Assembly (NCBI GenBank): GCA_039111635.1
Contig: JBCAQO010000007.1
Location: 806,001 to 870,000 of the forward strand
Direction: 5' to 3'
DNA length: 64,000 bases
DNA from: Heterobasidion occidentale
Taxonomy: Eukaryota > Basidiomycota > Agaricomycetes > Russulales > Bondarzewiaceae
Numbering within the stretch: position 1 is the first letter of the stretch; each line of letters begins with the position of its first letter. Positions 1 to 9,970 of the stretch are shown here, one piece after another. Under the pieces are notes generated by a model, which made no database searches, had not been told where the DNA came from, and worked only from the letters and a program-made list of their open reading frames with translations. Made by a program: the position numbers and the translations under genes.

Positions 1-540
1 GACAGACATTCGTACTTCTCTTCTCTTCTTCTCTGTTTCATTTTCTCTCTGCGTTTGTGTCATGTTTCTGTGTTCGTAAACCTGCAAAAACGATTTTGAT
101 TCGTGATGTCGGGTGGTCTGCACTATCTATGATCAAGCACGACGAACCTGAACATAATGAAAATACACATACCGAGCACGCCGTTCGTAGGTGTCTCGGT
201 TGGAGAGTGGCCGTGACGGGAGCGACCAGATGACGTCGACTCTGCTGTGAGGAACCGTGGGAACCCGAGTAGAGTCAGGTCAGACGCCCATAGGCATGGG
301 ACGAAGCAATGTCGTGCTGCTACACAGCCTGCGCCTGAGAACGGAGCCACTGACCATCATATATAGCACACCAGTCGATGCACGACGCCCACGCACGAGC
401 CTCACCCTCTGTGCTCTCCATCCATCGCTTCCCGGAACCCCCCACCATCAGCATCGCAGCTTGTTCCAACAGAACAGCGCTTTGACAGCTTTCTGATCCC
501 GTTCGACCCCGATTTGACTGTTTCGTTCACTCGTGAGTGC
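1..540 (+). repeat. 3' end of a family-A duplication unit (copy 0), cut by the window start
   Basis: The first bases match the end of the GTGGACAGACATT repeat zone seen at 10,750, 16,330 (inverted) and 59,850, and the following 500 bases match 16,245-15,820 inverted. A family-A gene therefore probably lies just left of the window. A 79-codon open frame at 257-496 is also open in the other copy (16,084-15,845). I read that as high nucleotide identity rather than proof of coding. A TATATA-type stretch occurs near 358. Confidence 0.75.
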
Positions 541-713
541 GTATCTGGTCGTGCACAATTGAACTGCGCAGTCCTGCCTGTCCTGTTCGCCTATTTATGC
601 CGTCCACTCTGCCATCTCCCTTCCATATCCAGCTTGGACTGCGCATCGTCCCGTCCTCCTGACCTGACTTGACCCACACATATTCTATAAAGCCCCGCGT
701 CCCTCCTGCCGCC

Positions 714-1691
714 ATGGTCATCGTCAACGAGAAATCCATGCTCCCCCCTCCCCCGCCCTATCTCTCCCGCTCGTCCGACGCGCACCCCCCACCCTTCCCC
801 GGCTCCTCCACGCGTCCAAAGCCCTCCTTCTCCACGCTCCCCCCACACATCCTCCTCGTCATCCTCTACCACACCTTCCCACAGACCTCCTTCCTCGACG
901 AGGGCCGCGTCGAGCGCCAGAGACGCACGCTGTACTGGATGAGCATATCGCTCAGGCTGGTCAGTCGGTCGGTCTACATCGGTGAGTCGTCGAGTCGCTA
1001 CGACGCGCTCTGGCATGACCGAATCACATCATTGTTAGCATGTATGCACATCCTCCGCTCGACCTACCTCCCCGCATACACATCCCTCCTGCGCGCGCCT
1101 TACACCTCCGACCCCTTCCCACTATCGTCCCCCCCATCCATCACCACCACGCCTCCCACCACCTCGACCACCACCTCGACCACCACGCCGACACCAACCC
1201 CTCCCACCCCCGACCTCCCGCTCCTCCCGTCCCCCCACCGCGAAACGACGACCCTCGACGCATTCATCGCGCTCAAAGTCCGCGAAGACGTCTGGGCCGA
1301 CGCGTCCGAGCTCCACCTCGAGCGCGACGAGACGTTCCGCGATCTCTTCGAGCGCGTGCAGCCGCGCGCGCGCTGCGAGGACCTCGTGCGGCGCTACGGC
1401 GAGCGCGCGGGCGTCGTCGTGCTCGACGCGCCTGGCGCTGCGGGTCCGTCTGCGAGCGGTGGTGGCGGGAGCAGGGCGAGAAGGACGCGCGCGATCCCGT
1501 TCAGCACGCTCAGCGTGGCGTTCGAGCCGCGCCGCGTCGCGCTCGTGCTCCAGCCCCCGGCGGTCGCGGGCGGGCGGCGGCGCACGATCACGGAGGTGCC
1601 GCGCGCGGCGCGCGACGAACGGCTCGAGGTCGCGGCGAAGCGGCTCGTGCGGGAGCTGCAGGCGTGGATAGCGGAGGGCGGAGAAGTGTGA
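714..1691 (+). CDS. F-box-like protein, copy 1 (306 aa, one intron)
   Basis: Exon 1 is 714-981 and exon 2 is 1,039-1,691; the intron at 982-1,038 is GTGAGT..TTAG. The spliced frame is 921 nt including the stop. The start ATG lies in GCCGCCATGG, and a TATAAA stands only about 28 nt upstream, so the leader is very short or the in-frame ATG at 738 is used. Residues about 40-100 hold an F-box-like pattern (LPPHILLVILYHTF, then LRLVSRSVYIACMHILRSTY). A Thr/Pro-rich linker follows, then a charged C-terminal part. F-box proteins are SCF ubiquitin-ligase substrate adaptors; the motif match is weak and the substrate part is unrecognised. It is convergent with the RRM gene. An intact second copy lies at 15,627-14,653. 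Confidence 0.65.
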   Translation: MVIVNEKSMLPPPPPYLSRSSDAHPPPFPGSSTRPKPSFSTLPPHILLVILYHTFPQTSFLDEGRVERQRRTLYWMSISLRLVSRSVYIGESSSRYDALWHDRITSLLACMHILRSTYLPAYTSLLRAPYTSDPFPLSSPPSITTTPPTTSTTTSTTTPTPTPPTPDLPLLPSPHRETTTLDAFIALKVREDVWADASELHLERDETFRDLFERVQPRARCEDLVRRYGERAGVVVLDAPGAAGPSASGGGGSRARRTRAIPFSTLSVAFEPRRVALVLQPPAVAGGRRRTITEVPRAARDERLEVAAKRLVRELQAWIAEGGEV

Positions 1692-1936
1692 GCCCGCGGG
1701 TGGGCTTTTTGTACGGATCGATTGACGGACGGACGCTGTGTGCGCGGGCGAGCGTGAATGTAAGAGGCGGATTTGTAGGTGTTTTTATCTTGTATTATCA
1801 ACGACTATGTATCCTACTCGGATTAGCTTTGTATGCACATGTATATCTGATGTATCGATGATACTCTTTTACGCGGTGTCTCCAGCAGCAGTAAAGTCAC
1901 GACCACCGACCACCAGCCCCGTCACCCGCCTACCGC

Positions 1937-3620
1937 CTACTGCAGCCCCCCCGCGTCCTTCTTCCACCCAAACCCGACCTCGTCCACCTCCGGCTCGGGC
2001 TCGCGCACCCGCCCGGGCCGCCCGTCCCATCCGCGCCGCGCGCGGTCCCGCTCGTCGTCCGCCTTGTCTGTCGCGCGCAGCCCGAACGCGCGCGGCATCG
2101 CCTGCTCCGTCTCCCGCCGCCGCTCGCGCCGCCGCTCCTCCTGCCGCCGCTCCGCGTGCCGCGCCGCCGCCTCTTCATATGCCTCCGCGTCGGCCTCCCA
2201 CGGCGTCGCCGACGTCGCGGGCGGCGCGTCGCGCGCGAACACGCCCCCGCCACGTCCGCCTCGTGTGCGCGACCGTGCGCGACCTCCTTGTGCTCGTCCT
2301 CGTGCGCCGCATCTCGCCTCCCCCCGCCGACCTGCCGTTGTGTCTTCAGGCCCCACCCCTCCTCCCCAACCCCCTACCGCCGCTCCTGCACGCCGGAGAG
2401 GAGCGCGGCGAGCGCGTCTTCGACGGACGTGAACTCGACGTGGGCGTAGCCCGCGCAGTTGCCCTGCGCGTCGTAGGCTACACGGCGGTGGCAGACGGGT
2501 GGGAGGACGCGAGGCAGCGTGAACATTGAAAAACGCCGGTAGGGAGGAGAGAGAGGGCGACGCACCTACGCGCGCGTCGATGACGGTGCCGCACCGGCTC
2601 CAGAATTGGCGCAGGAGCGGCTTGTTGACGGAGAAGGGGAAGTTGCCGAGGAAGAGGTCCGGTGACGGCGAGTGGTCGTCGATGAAGCACGGGATGACCA
2701 CCGTCGGGATCTGGGCCGGCAGGGTGTCGCAGGTGTCCCCTTCGGGGATGGAATCTTCGCCTGCGTCTAGAGTGGTGAGCGAGAGCGAGCGCGAGCGGAG
2801 GAGCGCACAGCGCACACGCACCCGAGTCCTTCTTATCCGTCCCCACTGCCCCGCCGTCCGTCCGCCTCCTCGCCCATGCCCTCCCCGTCGTCCAGCGCGC
2901 GGTACACGATCACCTCCCCGCCCGCGACCCAGATGCTGCCCTCGGCGTAGCGCATCAGCGCGCGCTTCGCGGCGCCCGCGTCCTCATAGCGCACGTACGC
3001 GGTGCCGTTCTGCGCGCTGTACACGTACTCGATCTTGCTGAACGGCTGAAACGCGCCAAGGAGCTCGAAGCGCGAGACGTGCGGGGGGAAGTTCTTGAGG
3101 GGGAACGAGCGCGAGTCGGTGGACGCGGACGCGGATGTAGATGTGAAGGAGGGAGGAGGGGAGGGCGCGTCGGAAGACATGGGCGGGGAGAGTGAGGGTG
3201 TGGAGCCAAGGAAGGTGGAGGTGAAGTTGGGGGCGAAGAGCAGCGGGCGGAGCGGGCGCGGGTGCGAGGAGGTGGGGAACTTGGGCGGAGGATACTGGCG
3301 TTGGCGGGTTTTGGGATGGTGCGACCGATGTCGATCCTTCACCACCCTTGCCCTCGCCTTCATCCTTGTCTTCGTTGCCGCGCCTGCATCTGCCTTTGCG
3401 AGCCGCCAAGGATCGCGTGACTAGCTCATCAGAGAGTCGGAGAACCAAGAGGGCCATGTGTCCAGCGACGATGAGGACGCAGCTGCAGAGAAGGACAGAG
3501 CGTGTGCACGTTGGTGCCGGCCATGTCGATAGTTCATTAGAAGCCAAGAAAGGATCAGTTGAGGACGAGGAGGGAGGGCTCTGTGGAACAATGCAAGACC
3601 GGCTGCGTCCGAGCCGATGA
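1937..3620 (-). pseudogene. RRM RNA-binding protein, copy 1, broken by an internal deletion
   Basis: The RRM1-like segment (FPPHVSRFELLGAFQPFSKI..NGTAYVRYEDAGAAKRAL) is read on the minus strand near 3,110-2,890. An intron follows, then the first half of RRM2 (DLFLGNFPFSVNKPLLRQFW..), a second intron, and GNCAGYAHVEFTSVEDALAALLSG. Compared with the copy at 11,788-14,420, bases equivalent to 13,081-13,940 (860 bp) are missing, with a GGCG microhomology at the junction (2,390/2,391). The deletion shifts the frame and reaches a stop at 2,374. A 2-base loss before RRM1 (CCGCCC against CCGCGCCC) shifts the frame as well. The original C-terminal frame stays open beyond the deletion to 1,937. The rest of RRM2 and the RRM3-like part are gone. 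Confidence 0.8.
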
Positions 3621-3677
3621 ATCCACTGCTCTTTAGTAAACCCCTCCTCAGAAAGGGGCAATTCACTACTGCTACCA

Positions 3678-6600
3678 ATGACCGCGAACCCACCTTCTGA
3701 TCTGGAGCTTTACTGCCTCATACAGGATGACCCTGCCGGGTTTTTCTCTGTCATGATATCCCCGGATGCGAATCTTGACAAGCTTCAGAAGATCATCAAA
3801 TCTTGCAGTCAGCACGGGTTTTTACGTACAGTAGATGCAAAGGACTTGGTACTATGGAGGGTGGGGTCAAAGTCATTCTTCCAAGTCATTCGCCTTACAG
3901 CCGATCTTATTCTTTCAGCTGAATACCCTTGAGCCACTCTCCACTCTAGTGATTGATCAACTATCAGAGAGGGCTACTCGGCTGTCTCATCGGGAGATGC
4001 GGATATCAACAGTTTTTCCACAACAACCTGATGAGGGCCTCCATATCATTGTCCAGCGGCAGGGTACTCATGATGAACACATCGATGATGCGAAGCAACA
4101 GACAGTGCAAGGTCAGTCGTCATCATTGTCCAATTCCCAAGCATATACTTCATTCTTTTTAGATTATATCGCAAAGACACCACCCAGAGGGACGCCATCC
4201 GAGATTAGGCCGAATTTTCAGGAAACACCTCCGAAACCTAAAGAGGAGATAGAGTTGATCATATCACGCTTCCAATCAGAGAATAACCACGTATTGCAGA
4301 ATTTATCAACCGGCCAGATGTGTTGCCTCTATGGGAACCTCCTTGCAATATAGCTGCTGATGACAAACACTGGCTCAAAGCGCTCAAGATACCATTATTT
4401 GGCGAGAAGGATCCTGATCTTCTCCTCCATGACCTAGGCATCAATCAAAGCAAACAGTTGAAAAGTTGTATCAAGAGTGTTTTCAATGCTGGTGGTCATA
4501 CGTGAGTCAATTTATTCTCTTCTATGTAGCTATTGGTTATTAATATGACCAGGTTGCTCGTTAACACGGAAGGTTCAGGAAAAACTCGTCTACTATTGGA
4601 GGGCCTCTGTGGTGACAGATGGGGCTTTTATCTCACATCGTCGGTTGGCCATGATGACATTGGCTCTATGGACATTCAGCATGTTCTCTCTTCATCGCTA
4701 GAACAAGCAACCGATTATCACGAGGCGCACAGCGTGCTCCAGTCTGGGTCTATCAGCTCTCCCGATCGGAAGGCTGCATTGGACCATATCATACAGATCA
4801 CAAACAGACGCTTTGCCAACATCATGGTCTCTCGCTTCTTGATCTTTGCTCAGTTCATCAAACTGTCTCACGATCGTGCCTTTTCCGTGACCCAACAACG
4901 GCGTCTTTGGGTGCTTCTACAAGTCAAACCACCACCAGCTTTCCGATCAGGACACGACATCTTCACCGCCCTTGCCTTATCGCTCAGGGGTCTCTCATAT
5001 CTTGATGCCGACAAAATGTTGTACAACATTCACCAACAAATCATGACAGATTTCAACTACACGTCACCTCTGTTCTGGATCCTTGACGAAGCCCAAGTTG
5101 CTGCCAAAATGTACAACGATGACTTCGTCTCAAGTGCTGAACCAGGCAAAAAGCGTTCAGTCCTTCGGGGAATGATAAGCTGTTGGGCCAAGTTCATGAT
5201 CACACGTCGTAATCTGAAAATTATCGTATCGGGCACTGGTCTCTCGGTTGATGATGTTGCGCAAACTGTGATTTCCGGTGTGGGAAAGACAGCGATGTTT
5301 CAAATCCGTCATGATGTGGGGGCGTTCACGCGGAGTAGTCAAGAGGAGTATGTTCGACGATATATTCCCCCTCATTTATTCAAACATAAAACATGGAAGG
5401 TTTTCATTGAGCGAATTTGGGCTTGGTTTCGTGGAAGGTGACTCGGTAAACCTTTTGATCTTCACTCTTATGCTGACAAGCTTGATCAGACATCGCTTCA
5501 CGGCATCTCTGCTGTCAAACATCTTACAAAACGGCCTGCGGTCGCCTCACTCAATCATTAACCTGACTATAATGGAGTGGACTGGCTATCATGCAACAGA
5601 GGCATCTCGTTTCACAGTTCACGAAGAAGCCCCCTCTGTAGATGCAATATCAAAGCAAGAAATGTTTAAAATCTCAGAGCTGGATTCTAGTGCGTGGCAA
5701 ATCCTTCCTTCGTTATAATAAATTTAATTCCATCCACACTAGCACCTGGATTATCTGTCCTGCTCAGCAGGGCTGTGTTTTCATACGTTTGGCGTGGAGT
5801 AGGGATCTTGGAGGATGATGCCAGTGATTCCAAGACAGCACACGCTATCCAATATGGATTCGCTCGATATTCACATTCAACAACCAATCCTTTTCCACAT
5901 ACACGATCAGCTTCAGAAATCCTCTTTGATGAACCGATTCCAATTCTTGCAGTCATCCAGCATTTCGAGAAATTTCCAGCACTCGCGGAGCTTGCATATC
6001 TTGACGGCCATGTTGGGTACCACTCTTTCAAAGATAACGGGTTCGAGACCTACCTGGCGTACCATCTGCGGCATGTTTTCAACGGGAACTACAGGCTATG
6101 CGACATTCTCACTGATCGTTCGGGCGGGGTTGGTCCTGATTGGCTTTCCGAGCGTGCTCAGCTTGTGTGCTCTCTCGGTCCTCATCATCCATTATCCAAA
6201 TCGATGTAGTCTTGCCCAAGGGTGGTCCTTCGGAGGTATTGGCCATCACTTGCGAAGAAAAAAACGACGTGCTTGAATGGTTGCGCACAAATAAGCGGCA
6301 TGTGCCGTTTTGTTTTCCCTCTCGGGAAATGGGCCCCGACATTCTCTTCTTTTTGCAACTAGAAAACAAGATTATCGTGCTCGTTTCTCTACAAGCAAAA
6401 TATCTGCAGGCTAAAATTTCTAGGCCAAACCTCATGATGGCCATTCAGACTGTAACACCCAGCCATTTTTGGAGGCACAGGATTGTCAGTCATTTTCGAC
6501 AGTGCGAGAGTCACCCATCTGATATCATTGTTTTCAGCAGCTGCAAGATGCCCTCCCAGGGCTTCAGCAGGGCTGCGCGGGTTTTGATATAGAGACTGAC

Positions 6601-6885
6601 CATCTTTTGACCACCATCCCGCAACCCGCTTTAAGCAGTGACGCAAAGTACCCTGTTTTGCGTGTCATCGCAGGCTGGCCTACAGACCCCGAAGTATACC
6701 GGTCTCTGCAGCATCCGCGGACATCATCTGTGAAGGATATGGACCACCATCCTCTCTGCACTCTCAATCAAACTGCATTCGAAAAGATATACAAAGAACT
6801 CAGGTCCGCATGTTACGAGAGAACGGTGAAGCCGATGTTCAAAAATTACGATGGAATAGAAGATGGAGAGCGCCGATGTGGATGA
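3678..6885 (+). CDS. Crinkler (CRN)-family protein: ubiquitin-like header, P-loop NTPase, REase-like nuclease
   Basis: The N-terminal 60 residues (DLELYCLIQDDPAGFFSVMI, then NLDKLQKIIK and LVLWR) match the ubiquitin-like Crinkler header, followed after an intron by the usual VFPQQPDEGLHIIVQ end of that header. A P-loop NTPase follows at about 4,550-5,440: Walker A EGSGKTR, Walker B LFWILDEAQV, and IIVSGTGLS as sensor strand. The C-terminal part (about 6,215-6,450) has GPDILFFLQLENKIIVLVSL followed by QAK, the D..QxK pattern of restriction-endonuclease-fold nucleases, and ends in a conserved tail (6,640-6,885). CRN NTPase-REase proteins are described in fungi and other eukaryotes as secreted or nuclear effectors or as selfish or defence elements; the role here is unknown. 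Several introns are evident. The frame slips by one base near 4,298, and the junction near 6,180-6,225 is unclear. No signal peptide is seen. Confidence 0.85.
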
Positions 6886-7445
6886 TGCAACTGGATGTTG
6901 CCACAATTCTGATACACCATCAACAATTCCTTGACCGTGATCATGTACTATTCTTGACCTTGTACCGATACGCAGTTGAACCGGATCCGCAATCCCTGTA
7001 TTGTTAACAAGTGGCTTTGTTGAGCTCGGTGTATGTTACATCTAGACTCCTCAATCCGTTCTCTGGCATTCTCACAAAGAAATATTGCATGTTGTCGGGA
7101 GGACAATGACACGAGCCGACGCTGAGCGGTGAGACACTGTCCAAGCCGAGGCAGCCGACGACCAACAGCCATCCGAAAGCGACCAGGCCGGCATAAGCAA
7201 GTCGAAATCAATATGCAGACCTATAGTCCTGCCCCCGTCCGCTCTCTCTCGACAAGTGATCCTTCCTTTCGACCACTTCCATCCCTTGACTTTCAACCCA
7301 CTTTCCCATCAATACGTCCCATAAACTTCTTCACACCCATAACATACCCACATACCTTTCTACTATCTTCTCTTATCATCGTCTTCCATCACCCTCGACC
7401 ATCTCCCATCACTCCGCACTTCACCTCCCATCACTATCCATCATC
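6886..7445. promoter_or_regulatory. Gap between Crinkler and family A; family-A promoter from about 7,080
   Basis: Up to about 7,080 the sequence is unique and I see no gene. From there to 7,445 it matches 19,690-19,335 (inverted) and 56,570-56,916. It includes a long pyrimidine-rich stretch (7,220-7,445), typical of strong filamentous-fungal promoters, directly before the ATG. Copies 2 and 3 carry a further upstream stretch with TTAGTC motifs that copy 1 lacks here. Confidence 0.6.
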
Positions 7446-9351
7446 ATGACCTCCCCGATCAAACGCTCTGCACTCAAGTCTTCCGTGGCTGGCCACGCGT
7501 CAGGCAACGATCACAAGGTGAACAACGAGAACGACGAACCCAATTCCAAGGGCATCGACAAGGGCACCACCAGACCTCCGCCCCATGTCGACGTCCCAAC
7601 CCGTAAGTCTCCCATCTACCCATCTCCCATCTCTCCCCACACTGACCACTCTCCGCAGTCTTGAAGCTCAACGCTCGCAGCTCCAGCTCTCCCTCCCACC
7701 CCAACCTCGAGCAAAGCATGCTCGCCATCGAGCTCCAGAACCAGAACCAGTTCACCCCCGAAACCAAGCGGCGCAAGAAATCCGTCCGCTTCGCGCTCGA
7801 CAACCCTCGCATGCCGCCCCCGCGCACTCCCAAGGCCCGCAGCAAGAAGCACTTGATCCGCTTCGAGGACCACCCCTGTCCCAGCTCGAGATCGGCGCAC
7901 TCAGGGCCGCACGTATCATGTCCATGCCCAGTCCTCCCAAGTTTGGTGCCCCCGACTACGACTCCGACTCGTCCGACGACGAGGAGGACACCATCAACTT
8001 CATGTCCCGCCGGCCCACCAGAATGAAGCCGTCCAAGGTCTCGGCCCCACCTGCAGAACGCTCCAGCGGCAACATCTTCGCAAGGAACGGCAACATCTTC
8101 GCACCCATTCAGGCCTCTTCTCAAGTCCAGGCATGGCCGGTGGGGTCTTACAAGGCCGCGATGACCGCCGAGAGAGCGAAGAAGGCTGAAGAGAAGGCTC
8201 GCAGAGAGGAGACTGCGAGGAAAGAGGCAGAGCAGAAAGCGCAAGACGAGAACGCCAAGATCGACGCCGAGGAGGAAGCGGCCGTGGTAGAGATACTCGA
8301 ATCCTCGCCCATGCAGCTATCCGAGGAACTTCCCGAGGCACCCACCGACGCGCCTGAAGATGCCTTCGACGAGACACCCACCGAAGCACCCCAGCAGTCC
8401 TCCAACAAGCAAGCTGACGACGTACAGGAACCGGTGACAGCGGCACCTCTCTCCCTGTCGTCCTCTTCGCCGCCGCCCCCTCCCCCTCCCGGCTCTCACC
8501 AGCCCGTCAGCGCAGCCCCTGAGACTCAGCTCTTCTCCGCCCGCAAATCCGAGCAGGCACTCGCAGACGTCGCGGAGGAGATCACCACAAAGCAAGTGGC
8601 GGATGACACCAAAGATACCAAAAACACCAAAGACACCAAGGACGAGGACGAATGGGTCCTCGTTGACACACCTGCAGACCAGCATTCGTCCACCGAGTCC
8701 TCTTCAAACCAGCCACGCAGATCGCCGACGATCCCACAGGTGATCCAGAGGGTCACGCGGTCGATGTCCAGGGGGATCCAGGCAAAACTACGCGTCGTCT
8801 CTGGCGGATCCAAGACAAAGCCGATCACGGGCGCGTCCAACGTGAGCAAAGTATCGAGGGGAGCAGCAAAGGCGAGACAGATGTTGACCAAGGCAAAATC
8901 GGAGACGAAGATGACCAGAACTAAGACCAGGACAGTCTCCGTCGCCGAGTCGAGGGCACAGACTATGCCCGCGATCGCAAAGGTACGTATGACTGTCATC
9001 GGTGACGTCAAGCTTGCGTTGACAGTCCCAAAGTCTCCATCTGTCTCAGAGCCTCAGCCGACTGCCTCGAGCTCGAAGCCAAACCAACTCAAGAGGCGTT
9101 GGGTAGCCGACGACGTCCAGGAATCCTCTTCCAACAAGCGCAAGTCCTCAGGACAAGAGCCGCTAGCGAAGAAAGCCAAGCTCTCAGCGACGACCGAAGT
9201 TCCTGTGGTCGTTCCGCAAGCTCCTGCAGCACCTACGTCTCAGCAAGTCGTCTCGAGCCCTCGTGTCTCTGGAAAGAGGCGCAGGGATGCTGATGAGGAA
9301 GAGCCGTCGTCCATTGGAGCTCGTCTGGTGAAGAGGCTCAGAAAGTTGTGA
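7446..9351 (+). pseudogene. Family-A disordered nuclear-type protein, copy 1 (4-bp frameshift)
   Basis: Exon 1 is 7,446-7,602, the intron 7,603-7,658 (GTAAGT..GCAG), and exon 2 starts at 7,659. Near 7,877 four bases present in copies 2 and 3 (GGGC in CACCCCGGGCTGTCC) are absent, so the frame ends at 8,026. The proper frame resumes downstream and stays open to 9,351. Encoded features in order: KKSVRF (PP1-docking-like) in a basic stretch, an acidic patch (SDSSDDEED), NIFARNGNIFAP, a charged helix of about 50 residues (ERAKKAEEKARREETARKEA), a proline run, DTKDTKNTKDTKD repeats, DEWVLVDT, a basic region, and a C-terminus ending LVKRLRKL. No catalytic domain is recognised. The frame can be read from ATG 7,585 in a shifted frame, which I consider accidental. 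Confidence 0.75.
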
Positions 9352-9449
9352 GCGGCGCGTCGGAGGGAAGCGGTGGTCGAGAGGGGGAGGTGTTGTGGAT
9401 GGGGAATGGTGGGGGTAACGTTTTTTTTTCTCAGATCTAGATTTGGTTC

Positions 9450-9611
9450 GGTATGAAGGCGAGGCCAAGTCTCTTCAAAATCGCGTCTTTTGGTGGCAGT
9501 ACCTTCGGCCGGGAGGGACCTGTTGTTGGGAGATGAGGTGGCGGGAGACACGCCGAAGCCGTGTCTCGGTGAGTGTTCCTCTCTATACATAATTTTGTCT
9601 TTCTATGTCAG
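9450..9611 (+). other. Conserved downstream element of family A: hairpin abutting a splice donor, 43-nt intron
   Basis: About 100-200 bases after the stop lies a block (GTGGCAGTACCTTCGGCC, GGGACCTGTTGTTGGGA) found after every family-A member. It ends in a hairpin: arms GAGACACG and CGTGTCTC (9,545-9,552 and 9,560-9,567) with loop CCGAAGC. Immediately after comes G|GTGAGT, and 43 nt later TTTCTATGTCAG, a good fungal intron (9,569-9,611). This suggests a spliced 3' UTR or a further exon. Confidence 0.6.
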
Positions 9612-9970
9612 TATCTCGACGACGACAAACCGCACACACGCACAACAAGACGGACGGACGGACCTCTCCCGACTCAGGGGACGGCGTGCTGTGTCTGGAC
9701 CGCACCGCATGTCGTTTCTTGCGCCGGACGAAGCCCGGACGGACGCAACGAAAGCTAAGTCAATTTTCTCTCTCATTGCGCGGTCGTTGCGTTCACGCAT
9801 GCCGAGCACGTTTCCTTTTTCCAGCTCCTGGTTTCGGTTTCTCTTCTGCAGCGGGCGTCGGGGGGTCGGAGGGTGTTTGCGCTGGTCGCAGATGCGTTTG
9901 GAAGCGTCGAGGGAGGCATAGTCGAGTGTCGGGGCGGGTGGGTGATGTGCTTTTACGGAGTGGATGCTGC

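Noticed and set aside
257..496. 79-codon frame conserved in two copies as a small gene
   Set aside because: The copies are nearly identical at nucleotide level, so frame conservation is uninformative; no motif.
7585..9351. 588-codon frame starting MSTSQPVSLPS as the true family-A copy 1 protein
   Set aside because: The first part is read out of frame across exon 1, the intron and early exon 2; copies 2 and 3 show the real start at the equivalent of 7,446.
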